64,000 nucleotides of DNA from Trichostrongylus colubriformis (lineage: Eukaryota; Nematoda; Chromadorea; Rhabditida; Trichostrongylidae): NCBI GenBank assembly GCA_963978905.1, contig OZ022257.1:7197155-7261154 (forward strand), written 5' to 3'. Each line of letters opens with the position of its first letter. The stretch's first letter is position 1. Below the pieces are notes generated by a model that did no database searches, had not been told where the DNA came from, and was given only the letters and a program-made list of their open reading frames with translations. Position numbers and translations under genes: made by a program. Below, piece after piece: positions 48,167 through 58,656 of the stretch.

Positions 48167-48178
48167 ACTGAAAAAAAA
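48167..48178 (-). promoter_or_regulatory. Probable trans-splice (SL) acceptor of paralog C
   Basis: GTTTTTTTTCAG ending 38 nt before the ATG at 48129, an extended polypyrimidine version of the motif seen in paralogs A and B. Confidence 0.5.
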
Positions 48179-48436
48179 CTCCTCGAAATGTAAACTTAAT
48201 ATTGGGATAATCTTATAGTAGTTGACAGTGAAGAGAGCAGAGCATGAAGAAAGGGTGACAGCGAATATTTTGCACTTATAAAGGCATTGGTAGAGGCAGT
48301 TTGGATAGATCAGGACTTCTCTTACATTATCACTACCACAGTCGTCAAAGTATCACATTAGACTAAAAGTTCTTCGCCAGGCTCTAGCGATCACCAAGTT
48401 TTTCAAGTAAATTTTAATAAAAGCTGCATAGACGAG

Positions 48437-48701
48437 GGTGAGACTCCTTACGACAGAAATCGTTTCGCGGCGTCGCACTCGCCGGACCGATTGCCCTTTG
48501 GAGCTCGGCATAGCGTGGTTGCGTCACCTCTGCGCTTCCACCTAAGCCACGCTGCCTCCTGCATCCATGCCACCCTGCCTCCTCCACCCATGCCACACTT
48601 CCTCGCTTGAAGGCTGCCATGCCCTGCCACTGGCACTAGCACCTGCCGCGCCACTTGCCGCGGGCGGCCACGCGATTTTTTCGTAAGTGGCCCCTCACCC
48701 C
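48437..48701. mobile_element. Mutator-like MITE, copy 3
   Basis: 265 bp with the same GCGGCGTCGCACTCG-type interior, flanked by the exact 9-bp repeat ATAGACGAG (48428-48436, 48702-48710). Units 1 (near 21325) and 2 (near 39305) show the empty site with one copy of the target. Confidence 0.85.
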
Positions 48702-50107
48702 ATAGACGAGACAGGCATAGCGGAGTGGGTAAGAGCGGAGGCTCATGTCTAAGCATTCAACGCTACGAAGATTGGATCGGTGTAGAGGCCATACAAGAAG
48801 TTTCATAATCGGCCCAAAATCTACGTCGACCGGCGGGTTTGTGGAGAATTATTGCACAGTAGTATGCCTAATATTTGCACGAGAATCATAGTCAATAGAA
48901 TGTTGTCAGTCCCAAGTTCGCCCTCCACGGCCAGGATTGAAGTCACATCTCTCTTCGTGATAAGGTTATACAAATTACCTTCTTGAGGTGTATATCCTTG
49001 AGCTGATAAGTAGATCGAGTGGGCGTGGCCGGCGTGAGCTCAGACGGGTGTGGCGGCTTGGCGGCGCATTGTGGCGCGGCGGAAAGGGTGCAACTCGATG
49101 ATTGTGCAAGGAACTACCTTCCCGAAGAAGAAACTCGATGCTTTTAACGTGAGAGGGGACAAGCTGAAGTTGAACAAAACAGTAGCCCAAATACCATTCC
49201 ATATTATATTTATAGCCTGCGGAATAATGATGATCTTTTGTATGACCTTTTGTTCGTGGTGATAAACCAAGCATTCAGAGAAATGTAAGATTTCTCTCGC
49301 ATGATGTATTAGGGAAGAAAGAAAAACTTTTGACTAATTGTCGATTAAGCCAAAGCAAATTTCGAATGAAGACGTTGCAGTTGTGGAAAACGCTATGCGA
49401 CATGTTGCAAATTAGTCTATTTCAAAACAGTCCTATTCAGTGACAAAGCATTACAACCGAAATTACATTCCGAAATTGAAAGATAGAGAAAATGTGAATG
49501 TTCATTCCAGCTCAGGCTTCTAAAGACCATTTACTCGCTTCACCTCTCTGAGGGTTTGTAACGCATCCATGGCGATGCACGAATTCCTTACTTGTTGAGG
49601 TCACTCTGGTCTGAGGTATTGGTATGGTGTGACGTGGCCTGTCAGGTTTGCCTGTTCTACGTGGGTGGCCGGTATAGCCGTGTGTCGAAGTTCCGTTAAG
49701 CTTCCATGACCCCGGATGTGAAGTAAGGGCATCATAGGCGGCTGGTGCTGACACTTGCTGCTATGCTCATCCCAATTATCTCAAGACCAGAGACCGTTCG
49801 ATTCTACATACCCCGCGAAATTCATAGGTTGTGTGCTAGTTCAGAACTGTAGGCAGCTCCACTTCCTTTTCTATTTTCACCATTATGCTCGGGGAAGGCT
49901 GCTCTATCGGCCACCAAATCTTGAGAGTAGGAGTGTTTTTTTAAATTTTAAGTTCGATTCGCATGATTCCTCATCTACAGTACTTGAAATATTTGTGTTT
50001 CAAAAAATTTAGTTAGTTTTCTAACATTAGGGATGCTTCTTGTTCAATTCATGCCTGCCTCAGTCCCACCTATAGCTTTGTATTTTATGATGCCACGTCA
50101 CAGAACG

Positions 50108-50172
50108 CATAAATAAATAAATGAATAAATAAATAAGTAAATAAGTAGATCAATAGATAAATAAATAAATAA
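50108..50172 (+). repeat. (AAAT)n microsatellite
   Basis: Imperfect AAATAAATAAAT run. Flanking DNA has no gene other than the saposin exon to the right. Confidence 0.8.
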
Positions 50173-50891
50173 GTGAAATTCACAAAATTTTCTGAGAAAG
50201 ATGTGGTGCGCTCACACTGGTATAGTCCGGAGATCTGTTTCTACACCATGAACTAGTGTAAGCTATCTAAATCTGTATTCATTAAATTCATGCCAGACTT
50301 GTACGATAACCCAAAGCATTCCTTCGTATAGCGACTGCTTGCGTCAGAAAGGCACGGTATTGCCCAGTGTCATTCAGACGCCATCACGATTCTGAATCTG
50401 CTAGTCACTAAAACTACAGATGGAGTTATGATAGATGCATCAGTAGAGGAAATTTTAAAAAATGCAAAGTTTTCAAGAAATATGGCCTGTGTTACACCTA
50501 TTGGCTTTGAATTTAGGTGTGCCCAAGGACGGGTTATCGATCGGAGCCACCGTATCTGTGATGCGCAACGATCATACATAGCTCGCTTGGAAGTGGGTCG
50601 GCTATTTGGCTGCCGTGCTGGTGGAGTGTATAGAGCCTCTAAGTGCTTCGAGTGCGCTTCTCAATGCGGATTCTCAAGTCTACTGCCATTAACCATCTGA
50701 ACAGCCAAATCGTCGCTCCAACTTCTTTCTAGATTATCCAAATTTTGGACAATCTGCGAATTCTTGCAAAGCCTTGTCGTTCTATCTTCTATCTTTTTAG
50801 ATTTTTTTCTGCAAATGCAAATGTCGTTCAGCATCCTTTTTCATATCATCGATTCATCAAATTTATCATATCAATTGACCTATTGAAGCGT

Positions 50892-53345
50892 CTATTTTCG
50901 TTGTGCTCTGAGATTGGTTGGTGGTCTGGTGTGATAAGGGCGAGTTTGGAATGTGGGAATGCTGGTACAAGCGCCAATGTCGAAGCATGTCTGTCCATCG
51001 CGATCACCAGCTTGAATATCCTGAAAAAGCATCATAAAGTATGGAAATCGTGAAAGTGCACATCGATAGCACCGCTGCCAGGGCACTCCCAGGTGAAGAG
51101 GGAAATATCCGCTTCAGTATGTACGACCCCCTCTAGAGAACCGAACACGAGTTCCTCAATACCAGCAACCGTTGCCGTATTGTTCAGCGCAGTGTGTTTT
51201 ATTGCTATACTATATCTGAATTGACGCAAAGAGGTTTTCATCACAAGGAGGTTCATTTTCACAAATCCTCACACGGGTTCGCTACAGAAAACCTTTCGCT
51301 TCTCATTCGTCTATCGAAGTTTGGATTCTAACGTGATCTATGCAGGCACTACCCTCCTCCTGTCCTGTGAATTTGACTCCCTTTTGCTTGATAGGTCCCT
51401 CCAAGGGACGTTAAGCATGGATTCAAAGGAATTTTTGTGCCTACAGTTTTGTTATAGGATCAGGTTTATATTCGGCGAAAGGCGTGAGATCAGTAGCTGA
51501 CACAGCGCATAGCAACGGATCACCGCCATCAATGCGAGTAATGATTTGGAGCTAGCCTCACAATAATCAGATTAACTAAGTTTCTTCTTTGGGTAGTAGA
51601 TCCTTTCCTTAGCTTGCAGGTCCAAGTTACACTTTTTGCGGCGTAGCGATGCACCATCATTGCGCTACATCCTCTCAAACCCACGCGAGTCACGCCCACA
51701 TCAGCTCCTTGTTGGTAAGATGAGGTAGAAAGGCGTGGCTAGCTTGATTTGAGCGGATGTATCATGATGCCACGTAGTGGCGGCGTAAAAAGACTAAGTG
51801 ACATACCTGAGACTCTACTGCCTCGAGAAGATAAACCCTCATTCAGTCATCGCGAGATGTGCCTAATCAGGCCTAATATCGATGCAGCTTTTGAGTTCTC
51901 AGGTGCACAAGCGAACTACTATCATCCTGACGCTCTCCAACCCATATCGCTACGTAGACAATTTCCAAAAAAAAAATACTCAGAAGACTCACAGAGAAAA
52001 TCTTATCGATGTTCTTGTTCACCATGTCGATGCAGGTCTGCTCAGCAGCTGGGCCTTCGAACGGTGGCAGATGTTTGCATTCGTTGAGTAGCTGTAAAAC
52101 TGATCATTAATACATTCTATAGACCTTGATCACAACCACACTCACGGATTCATAAAAGGTAAATTTTTTTGTCATTTTTCTTTTTGAGATACACTTTCTA
52201 GTACGATCAAGGATCGCCGTGGCATGGCGTATGCGATTTGAAATACGCGAAATACGCAAGAGAAAGCGTGGAAGTGTGAGGGGGGGGGCACCGAGTCAAT
52301 CCATCGATCTGAGGATTATTTGAGGCGTGGTAGGCCTGGGCAGGCATTGATGCAGACTTTGATCTCTAAACTGTGCATGCGAGTGCAAGTGCACTACACC
52401 GGGTGGGGCTACTTACGCCAGAAAATAGCTTCAGCGGCGTCGCACTCGCGGCGCCACCAGTACCACTTGCGAATCGATCGCCTTTGGGAGCGCGGCAGAG
52501 CGTGACTGCGTTACATGTGCGCTTCCACCCATGCCACACTGCCTCCTGCACTCATGCCACCCTGCCTCCTCCACCCACTCCACACTGCCTCGCTTAAAGG
52601 CTGCCAGCCCTACCACTGGCACTCGCACCCGCCGCGCCGCTCGCCGCCGGCGGCCACGCCGTTTTCTGGCGTAAGTAGCCTCACCTCACTACACCACCTC
52701 CACCCTTTTTGATGAATCATGGATTTACAAAAGAAGTATAGAAATAAAGTTATGCTCTTTTATAATACCCCATGGATTCTTCTCCTACTCACATCAAATG
52801 GTAATCTGGTAATTCTCCACGAAACTCACTCATAGTAAGCTGCTATCATTATCTCCTCCTTAACGTGGCTGCATCAGCGACATAAACCCCCTCCCCCCAT
52901 GTCGGCCGTAGGGATCTGTGGGAAGGGTATAGGGGCCTACTGACGTTACCAAATTCATCTACACTATCAATGTAGGTCAGAAATATTATATATCAAATTT
53001 CAGAAAGAAGTAAAAAGCTCAAGGCGTTTTGCTTTTTGTTCTATATGGAGGTTGCATTATACAAAAAAAAAGAAGAATAATTACTAAAGGTCACCTCATT
53101 CTGAAGAGCTTTCTCGTTCTTAACATTGTTGTTGAAGTGATGTCTAGCCTGAGCGATCAGATGCTCGCACATTTGGCATTCAGAAGGTGGTGCAAAAGTA
53201 GGTTGTTGCTGTAAGTACAGAAATAGACTGGGATTAAGGATGCTGTGTAGATGTAAGCACCTCAACAACTCAGCTTAATGAACAATTTGCTTACCGCAAA
53301 AGCAACGGAAACTAGCACAACAAGCAGACTGAATTTGACAAACAT
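50892..53345 (-). CDS. Saposin-like (SPP/saposin-B) secreted protein, 4 exons
   Basis: Exons (minus): 53295-53345, 53095-53208, 51993-52091, 50892-51020. All junctions are phase 0, giving 131 codons (130 aa). Exon 1 is exactly a signal peptide (MFVKFSLLVVLVSVAFA). The rest is a single saposin-B fold with the canonical six cysteines in order: ECQMCEHLIAQ (C1, C2), NECKHLPPF (C3), EQTCIDMVNKN (C4), GQTCFDIGAC (C5, C6), followed by a basic, proline-rich tail ending RAQRK. In nematodes such proteins (caenopores, hookworm saposin-like proteins) bind or lyse membranes, often in the gut; that role is inferred here from the family only. Acceptors TTACAG, TTTTACAG and TTTTTCAG and donors GTAAGC, GTGACC and GTGAGT are all visible. 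The last exon is duplicated at 23079-23252 and 41123-41287. Confidence 0.9.
52290..52710 (-). mobile_element. Degraded SINE split by a MITE
   Basis: 52290-52400 aligns to the head region of the other SINEs and resumes after the Mutator-like MITE (52401-52686). Lies in the region between exons of the saposin-like gene (intron 2). Confidence 0.5.
52401..52686. mobile_element. Mutator-like MITE, copy 2, inserted in a SINE
   Basis: 286 bp, termini with GGCTACTTACGCCAGAAAA, flanked by the exact 9-bp repeat CACTACACC (52392-52400, 52687-52695). The duplicated target belongs to the SINE tail that continues on each side. Confidence 0.85.
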
Positions 53346-53775
53346 TGTTCGCTATCTGGGACCCTTGCGGAACTATCATTTGTAGAGGGCTCTTATCAGG
53401 GTGGTTACTTACGTCACTATGACACAAAGGCGTGGTCCCTCTGCCGTAAGCGTAAAATGAGAGTGAAATGCTTGGTGCAGCCGGCATAGCGAGTTTCGAA
53501 TAGTTTTGAATAGAACACAGCTGAGTATCACAGGCGCTTTGATTTTCAGCTCAAATCTCAGGGTGAAATCCATGACTTTTGCAGGACATCAGCGCTATTT
53601 TCTACTTTTATGAGCACCACTTTGGCATACGAGAAGTCCGTTTAAAAGAATTCGTGAGCTCGTGAGACCACTCCAGTAATATCTTTCCAGGCAATGGTAC
53701 AGAGACTGAAAAAAATCAAAATATCAAATATCAACATAATATTAAAATATCAATATAAATATCAATATATTTATG

Positions 53776-54000
53776 TTGGGTTGATGCATAATTAATGCGG
53801 CTTTTTTCAACAATTTCATTCGACAAAAACAATGACAAGATTGATTAACCTGATCGTGACTTATTGAAAAATCACTGAATGCAATCCCTTTTTTTGCTCG
53901 GTTGTCTCAAAATGAACAAGTCTACATCTCACCATTCTTCTGGCAGCCTTCACATCTGCACGCTTCCATCTGTTTCGACATCAACAGTAGTACGGTGTCA
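53776..54000 (+). mobile_element. Possible mariner end fragment
   Basis: Starts TTGGGTTGATGCATAATTAA followed by TGCGGCTTTTTTC, resembling cecropia-type mariner terminal repeats. No matching right end or transposase was seen, so the extent is a guess. Confidence 0.35.
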
Positions 54001-54317
54001 GCACCCCGCAAGATGACTGTGAGTGTAATAATAAGTCGGCTATACATAAAAGAGAGTGCTGTCACCACCTAAGATTGATACTGCTGCAGGACCATCGAGC
54101 TGCTCTCTTTCGTGAATGGTTAACTTCCCTTATCGACTCCTTTTCCACAATCAACCAGTTGCGAACGAACAAACAGACAGACATACTGACATATCGACAC
54201 TCAGACACATTGTTACTTATTTATATGAGTGAAGGACATAAGGATGGTTCAGCAGGTGTCACGCGTATAACGCGTTGAGCCGTTGGCCAATATCGACATC
54301 GAATTGTGACGATGAAA

Positions 54318-54984
54318 GCTTAGAGACACACCATGGGACAGACTATGGGTGTAGGTTGGGACACACGAATCTAGGCCGTGACCCTGTAACAGCCTGTGAC
54401 CTTTGACCTAAGCCTTAAATAATTCTGACAATTTGTTCATGTAATTCGTGTCCTCCTTGCAAGTCTCCGTCGTATAGTCAAATTGTCTGAATTATTCATG
54501 TCACAGGGCAAAGGCCTAGATTCGTGTGTCCCAACCGTCACCCGACAGACTAGTGGTTTACTTTCGTGGAGCAAGTAGGTTCTTGGACACCTGCTCAGAT
54601 CTCAATTTGTTACAGCTGCACACTTATGGTGTTTTGCCTTGCTTGAACACAACCTAGCCACGCGCACTCAGCCAAATCACACCTGGCCTCAACGAAAAAA
54701 TTTCCTACGTGGCGCTTACATGGAAAAGCAAATATGCATCAAGAGAATATAATCTGATGAAGCAGCCATTTCACTGATGAAAGTAACTATCACATTGGAA
54801 ATTGTTCGTCCAAGGCTGGGTGTGATTTGGTTGGGTGGGCGTGGCTTGGTTGTGTTCAAGCAGGCTCAACACCGTGAGGGTGCACTGTGCAATGGCAACA
54901 AAGTTGTAGAGTAAGCAGTTATCCAAGGGCTAATTGTTCCAGAAAAGTAGACCACTAGTCTGATTATCGCGTGGTGTGCCTTCT
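54318..54984. mobile_element. Foldback family FB-A, interrupted copy
   Basis: Left arm is split by the 9-bp-TSD MITE at 54346-54543; right end reads TTATCGCGTGGTGTGCCTTC. Confidence 0.7.
54346..54543. mobile_element. Second 9-bp-TSD MITE family, copy 1
   Basis: Palindromic ends GGGTGTAGGTTGGGACACAC / GTCCCAACCGTCACCC, flanked by the 9-bp repeat GACAGACTA (54337-54345, 54544-54552). Inserted into a larger foldback element (54318-54984). Confidence 0.8.
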
Positions 54985-55306
54985 TGTAGATATTGATCCT
55001 GGTGATCCCCATTGTTACTTCCTATCCCTCTTAATTGTGAGCATACGTGAAAAACTACATATTCGTTATCGATTGACTACTTCAAGAGCTGACTATCTTA
55101 GCAAACTTTCAATAAAGTATGACGAATCTGGTTTACGCGATTTACGACCAAAGATCAGCCGAGTAAAGTGGCTTGACTCATAGGCCAACCAGATCTGGTT
55201 CCACCCGTTCCGCATTTAAAGTCCGCAACCGGAATCGCTGCGTTAGAACGTTTGAAGCGCTGTTGCTTCATTTTGTTCAAATCTACGATTCGCTGGGCTC
55301 ACGAAA

Positions 55307-55873
55307 ATGAAACTTCACCCGATACTGTCACCAAAAGCTGAATATTCTACGGCTACTGTGCCAGAGAAACTTTCCGACGAGGAGACAATCTCAGAAAAGG
55401 AGCAATCAAGAGCGCTATCCGGACCTAAATCCAACACAAATTTAATGGGAATCGCAAAGGAGGCTGCCATCTCCGTCTGGAAGTGGTAGGTTTCATTGCA
55501 TAATTGAATAATTAAGAAAAAAATGAAAATGAAAATCCAGTGGAAGATTAATGGTAAGGGGTACAGCACTTGGTACCATGTGTTTTGAGCCAAGAATACC
55601 CAAACCAAGCTTTAAACCAAACACCAAGAGCTTCACTTGAAGAGATTACGATCCTGCGATAGCGCTGGAACAGTGTGCGTGGCGCCATTTGCCACTGCGC
55701 CACTTGCCCAACTGCAATCAATTAGTGCAGAATGCTATTTTTTTAGGAAAAAGGATAAGTGCTGTTTGATGCCGAACAACTGCTGTCTTCTATCGGATAA
55801 GTGTTGCCTGACCAAGTTGCAGTGTGTTCGTCAATTTCAAGAGAAATTTCACCCAAAAGAAGCCGGAGCATGA
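55307..55873 (+). CDS. Tentative two-exon gene with a Cys-rich C-terminal tail
   Basis: Exon A 55307-55485 (starts MKLHPILSPKAEYSTATVPE, donor G|GTAGGT) and exon B 55747-55873 (acceptor TTTTTTTAG) join phase 2 to phase 1 base, giving 102 codons. The second exon has four CC or C clusters in 41 residues (DKCCLMPNNCCLLSDKCCLT, then LQC) and ends KEAGA-stop. An AATAAA lies at 56260-56265. There is no signal peptide at the predicted start, so an upstream exon may be missing or the start wrong. I do not recognise the product. Exon B could instead be read from an alternative acceptor at GTGCAG (55726). Moderate to low confidence. Confidence 0.4.
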
Positions 55874-57978
55874 AAACCGTACACATTCTTTATTCTGATC
55901 ATGTCATTCAATATATGTTTAATGAAGGTTCAAACGGTATGGCTTTCGATTTATTGATTTTCGAGGCATTTCAAAGAACCGCTACATTTGCGATAATCAG
56001 TCGAGCGAATCCAGTTTTTACGATCCGATTCCTTTATTTAGGAACGGTACTTGACCTAATGCGATGACTCATCTGGTGCATTTCCACGAAATGGCCGGTA
56101 GAAGTTGTCAAAGCAGGATCAACCACTCGACTGAGCACAAGGAGCTTTAATGTGCGCTGGTTGGGGAAGAGGATATCGTATTCGGCAAGAGCTGGTTAAG
56201 AAGTCTCCAACCACCAAACTTTAATAATTTGAAGACTAACACACCGCAAGCAAGTACAAAATAAAGAAATCTATCGTTAGAACATCTTTTTACGGCACAT
56301 TTTTTGATAATTTAATACGTATCTTTTATTTATTTGAACTAGTTGCTCCCTCACCTTCCATTCCAATTGATGTTTATGAAAGTTGTAGTTCTCGAAATTT
56401 GGATGCATAATGACATTCAAAGTCGGTCACCGCGTGCAACAAATGCCTTGCTGGTATAGCTGGGCATTGACATTGTACGTAGTACTGACACTCAAACCGG
56501 ATCCGGTTACTCGGAAAGGCGGCAGCCGCGCGCTGAAGAGCAATGCGATTGTCGTGCAATAAAATAAATAAACAGATAAATATAAACATACAAATTTTTC
56601 GATTGTTTTTCAACATGACCTTGGGTCGAAGGAATACGGGTGGGGGCCACGAGGTCGAATTTCCGCTCTGCCGCGCGCGACGAGCGGCGCGGCGGGTGTG
56701 AGTGACAGTGACAGGGCATGACAGCCTTCAAGAGAGGCAGTGTGGCATGAGTGGAAGCGCAGACGTGACGCAGTCACGCTCGGCCTTCTCCCAAGGGCAA
56801 TCGATACGGCGAGTCGAACTGGTGGCGCCGCGAGTGCACCGCCGCAAAGCGGAAATTCGACCTCGTGACCGCTACCCAAGGAATACAGCAATGTCTGTTA
56901 GTTCTATGTCCCTCTATCTATCAAAAGTTAAGGCCAACAATTCGCTGTTCCATACAGTTTCGTGGCAGGCTCAACATCTCTTCGAAATCGTATGGGCATT
57001 AGGATTGAATGATCCCGCACCATGACCCGAGCAGTATAACCTTGATATAAGTCACTATTCAGCAGAAATGTTATCAGGGGTCTGACATATTACCCTGTGG
57101 ACATGGTACTCACTGAATTGTTTCACTAACGGGGTGTAGTCATTGTAGTCTTCGCGTTATCAGAACGGTCACGGAACTCACGGCATTGGCGCTGATGTAT
57201 ACCTACGCAACTGCTAGGCTTGCCATCATGTGAGAAAGAACTTTTCTGTTGGCAAAACAAGCTTTTGGGGACCTATTGTTGATACATTAACATATTATAT
57301 ATCTTTTATTTATTTATATAATCAACTGGTTGCTCCCTTCCCTCTTCCCAAGAGATGTTTGTGGAAGTTGTAGCTCTCAAAGTTTGCATGTATATCATGA
57401 CACTTGAAGTCGGTCACCGAGTGCAACAAGTGCCTTGCTGGTTCCGCAGGGAATTAGTCGCGTGCTAAGGGACGCGGTTTTCGCCTTCTCGGGACACCGG
57501 ATCCACTTTGAATGTCGAGACGTCTTTTTTACATTTATATTATATAGCATTTCGCTGTTTGCATTAATTTTTATCCATGGAAGTCCATGTGGCGTCGGAG
57601 AAGAAGAAACAACTACAATCCATCTCAAGGAATCGCTTCTGTCGCTGGAGTGATAATTGGAGCAATTAAAATGAACTGTCGCCTAGCTCTAGGCGCCCTT
57701 TTTATACACCCTTTCCATAAGCTTTCAGAATGTTTGGAACAATAGGAGCCAAAATTTTTCCTACGGCCTGAAACTTTTTTTTATTATTGCTCTCCATCAT
57801 AAAAAGCCTTTCGTACTTTTTTGTAGGATTTTTATTATAGGATTAATCTTTATCAGTTTAATCTTTATCAGTAAAGGTCAAGAGTTTGTCGACAATGCAG
57901 ATCACATCGAAAGAAAATTATTAATTTAATTATTTGCTCGAATAAAATGTGTATTACAAATGTGTATTACATTACATA
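55874..57978. other. Stretch without a supported gene (except one MITE)
   Basis: Holds an AATAAA at 56260, the Mutator-like MITE at 56638-56877 and two related AT-rich blocks ('ttttatttattt...ttgctccct' near 56325 and 57305). No exon with convincing splice sites seen. Confidence 0.5.
56638..56877. mobile_element. Mutator-like MITE with 9-bp target duplication, copy 1
   Basis: 240-bp element with inverted ends containing GAGGTCGAATTTCCGCT, flanked by the exact 9-bp direct repeat AAGGAATAC (56629-56637, 56878-56886). A 9-bp duplication is typical of Mutator-like transposition. Confidence 0.85.
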
Positions 57979-58654
57979 TTAGGTTGATCGGAAAGTTTTG
58001 ATAGGGTTGAGATTTTTTTCTATTACTTAGCAAGTAATGCAGGCTAATCAACAATATAATAACCATCGTTAGTTATAACATTGTCCCACCTAAGGAGCAT
58101 GTCAGCGATTTTCTTCTACCAGAATTGGGAGGATTAGGAGTCAAAGAAGTCACCGACCACATGTTCAAGGTGACGAATTTTTTTTGCTAGGAAAGCCTTA
58201 GGGGCCGGAATAAGTGGTAATCTGAGGGGGCAGTATCAGGCGATTAGGGTGCATGAGGAATCGTGTCCCAACCTAGCTCCTCCAATTTTGCACGGTCTCT
58301 TTACCTATGTGAGGGACCCGTGCAAAATTGGAAGAACTAGGTTGGGACAAGGTTCCACATCCGCCCTATTCCCCTGATATTGCCCCTTCAGATTACAACT
58401 TGTTCCGGCCCCCCAAGGCTTTCCTAGCAAAAAAAATTCGTCAAACATGACCACCTTGGACAAGTGGTCGGTGACTTCTTTGACTCTAATCCTCCTAATT
58501 CTGGGAGAAGAGAATCGCTGACCTGCCCGTTGGGTGGTACAATGTTATAACTAACGATGTTTACTATATTGTTCATTAGCCTGCATTACTTGCTGAGCTG
58601 TAAAATAAAATAGAAAAAAATCTCAACCCTATCAAAACTTTCCGATCGACCTAA
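57979..58654. mobile_element. Foldback mariner element, copy 2 (676 bp)
   Basis: Same family and same palindromic architecture as 16912-17592 (TTAGGTTGATCGGAAAG termini), flanked by TA at 57977-57978 and 58655-58656. Its right end touches the stop codon of the DB gene at 58657. Confidence 0.85.
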
Positions 58655-58656
58655 TA

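Larger units (their letters stand above)
41795..51090. repeat. Tandem duplicated unit 3 (paralog C)
   Basis: Begins with the same GACGTGG..GTAGCGGATAAAGACA block as unit 2 and ends inside the intact saposin-like gene. It is shorter because the region holding the middle exons is deleted. 49530-49750 is a unit-specific insertion with no gene seen. Confidence 0.78.

Noticed and set aside
50745..51053. Plus-strand reading of the saposin exon region (NVEACLSIAITSLNILKK)
   Set aside because: Differences among the three copies are mostly silent in the minus frame, which also completes the six-Cys saposin pattern.
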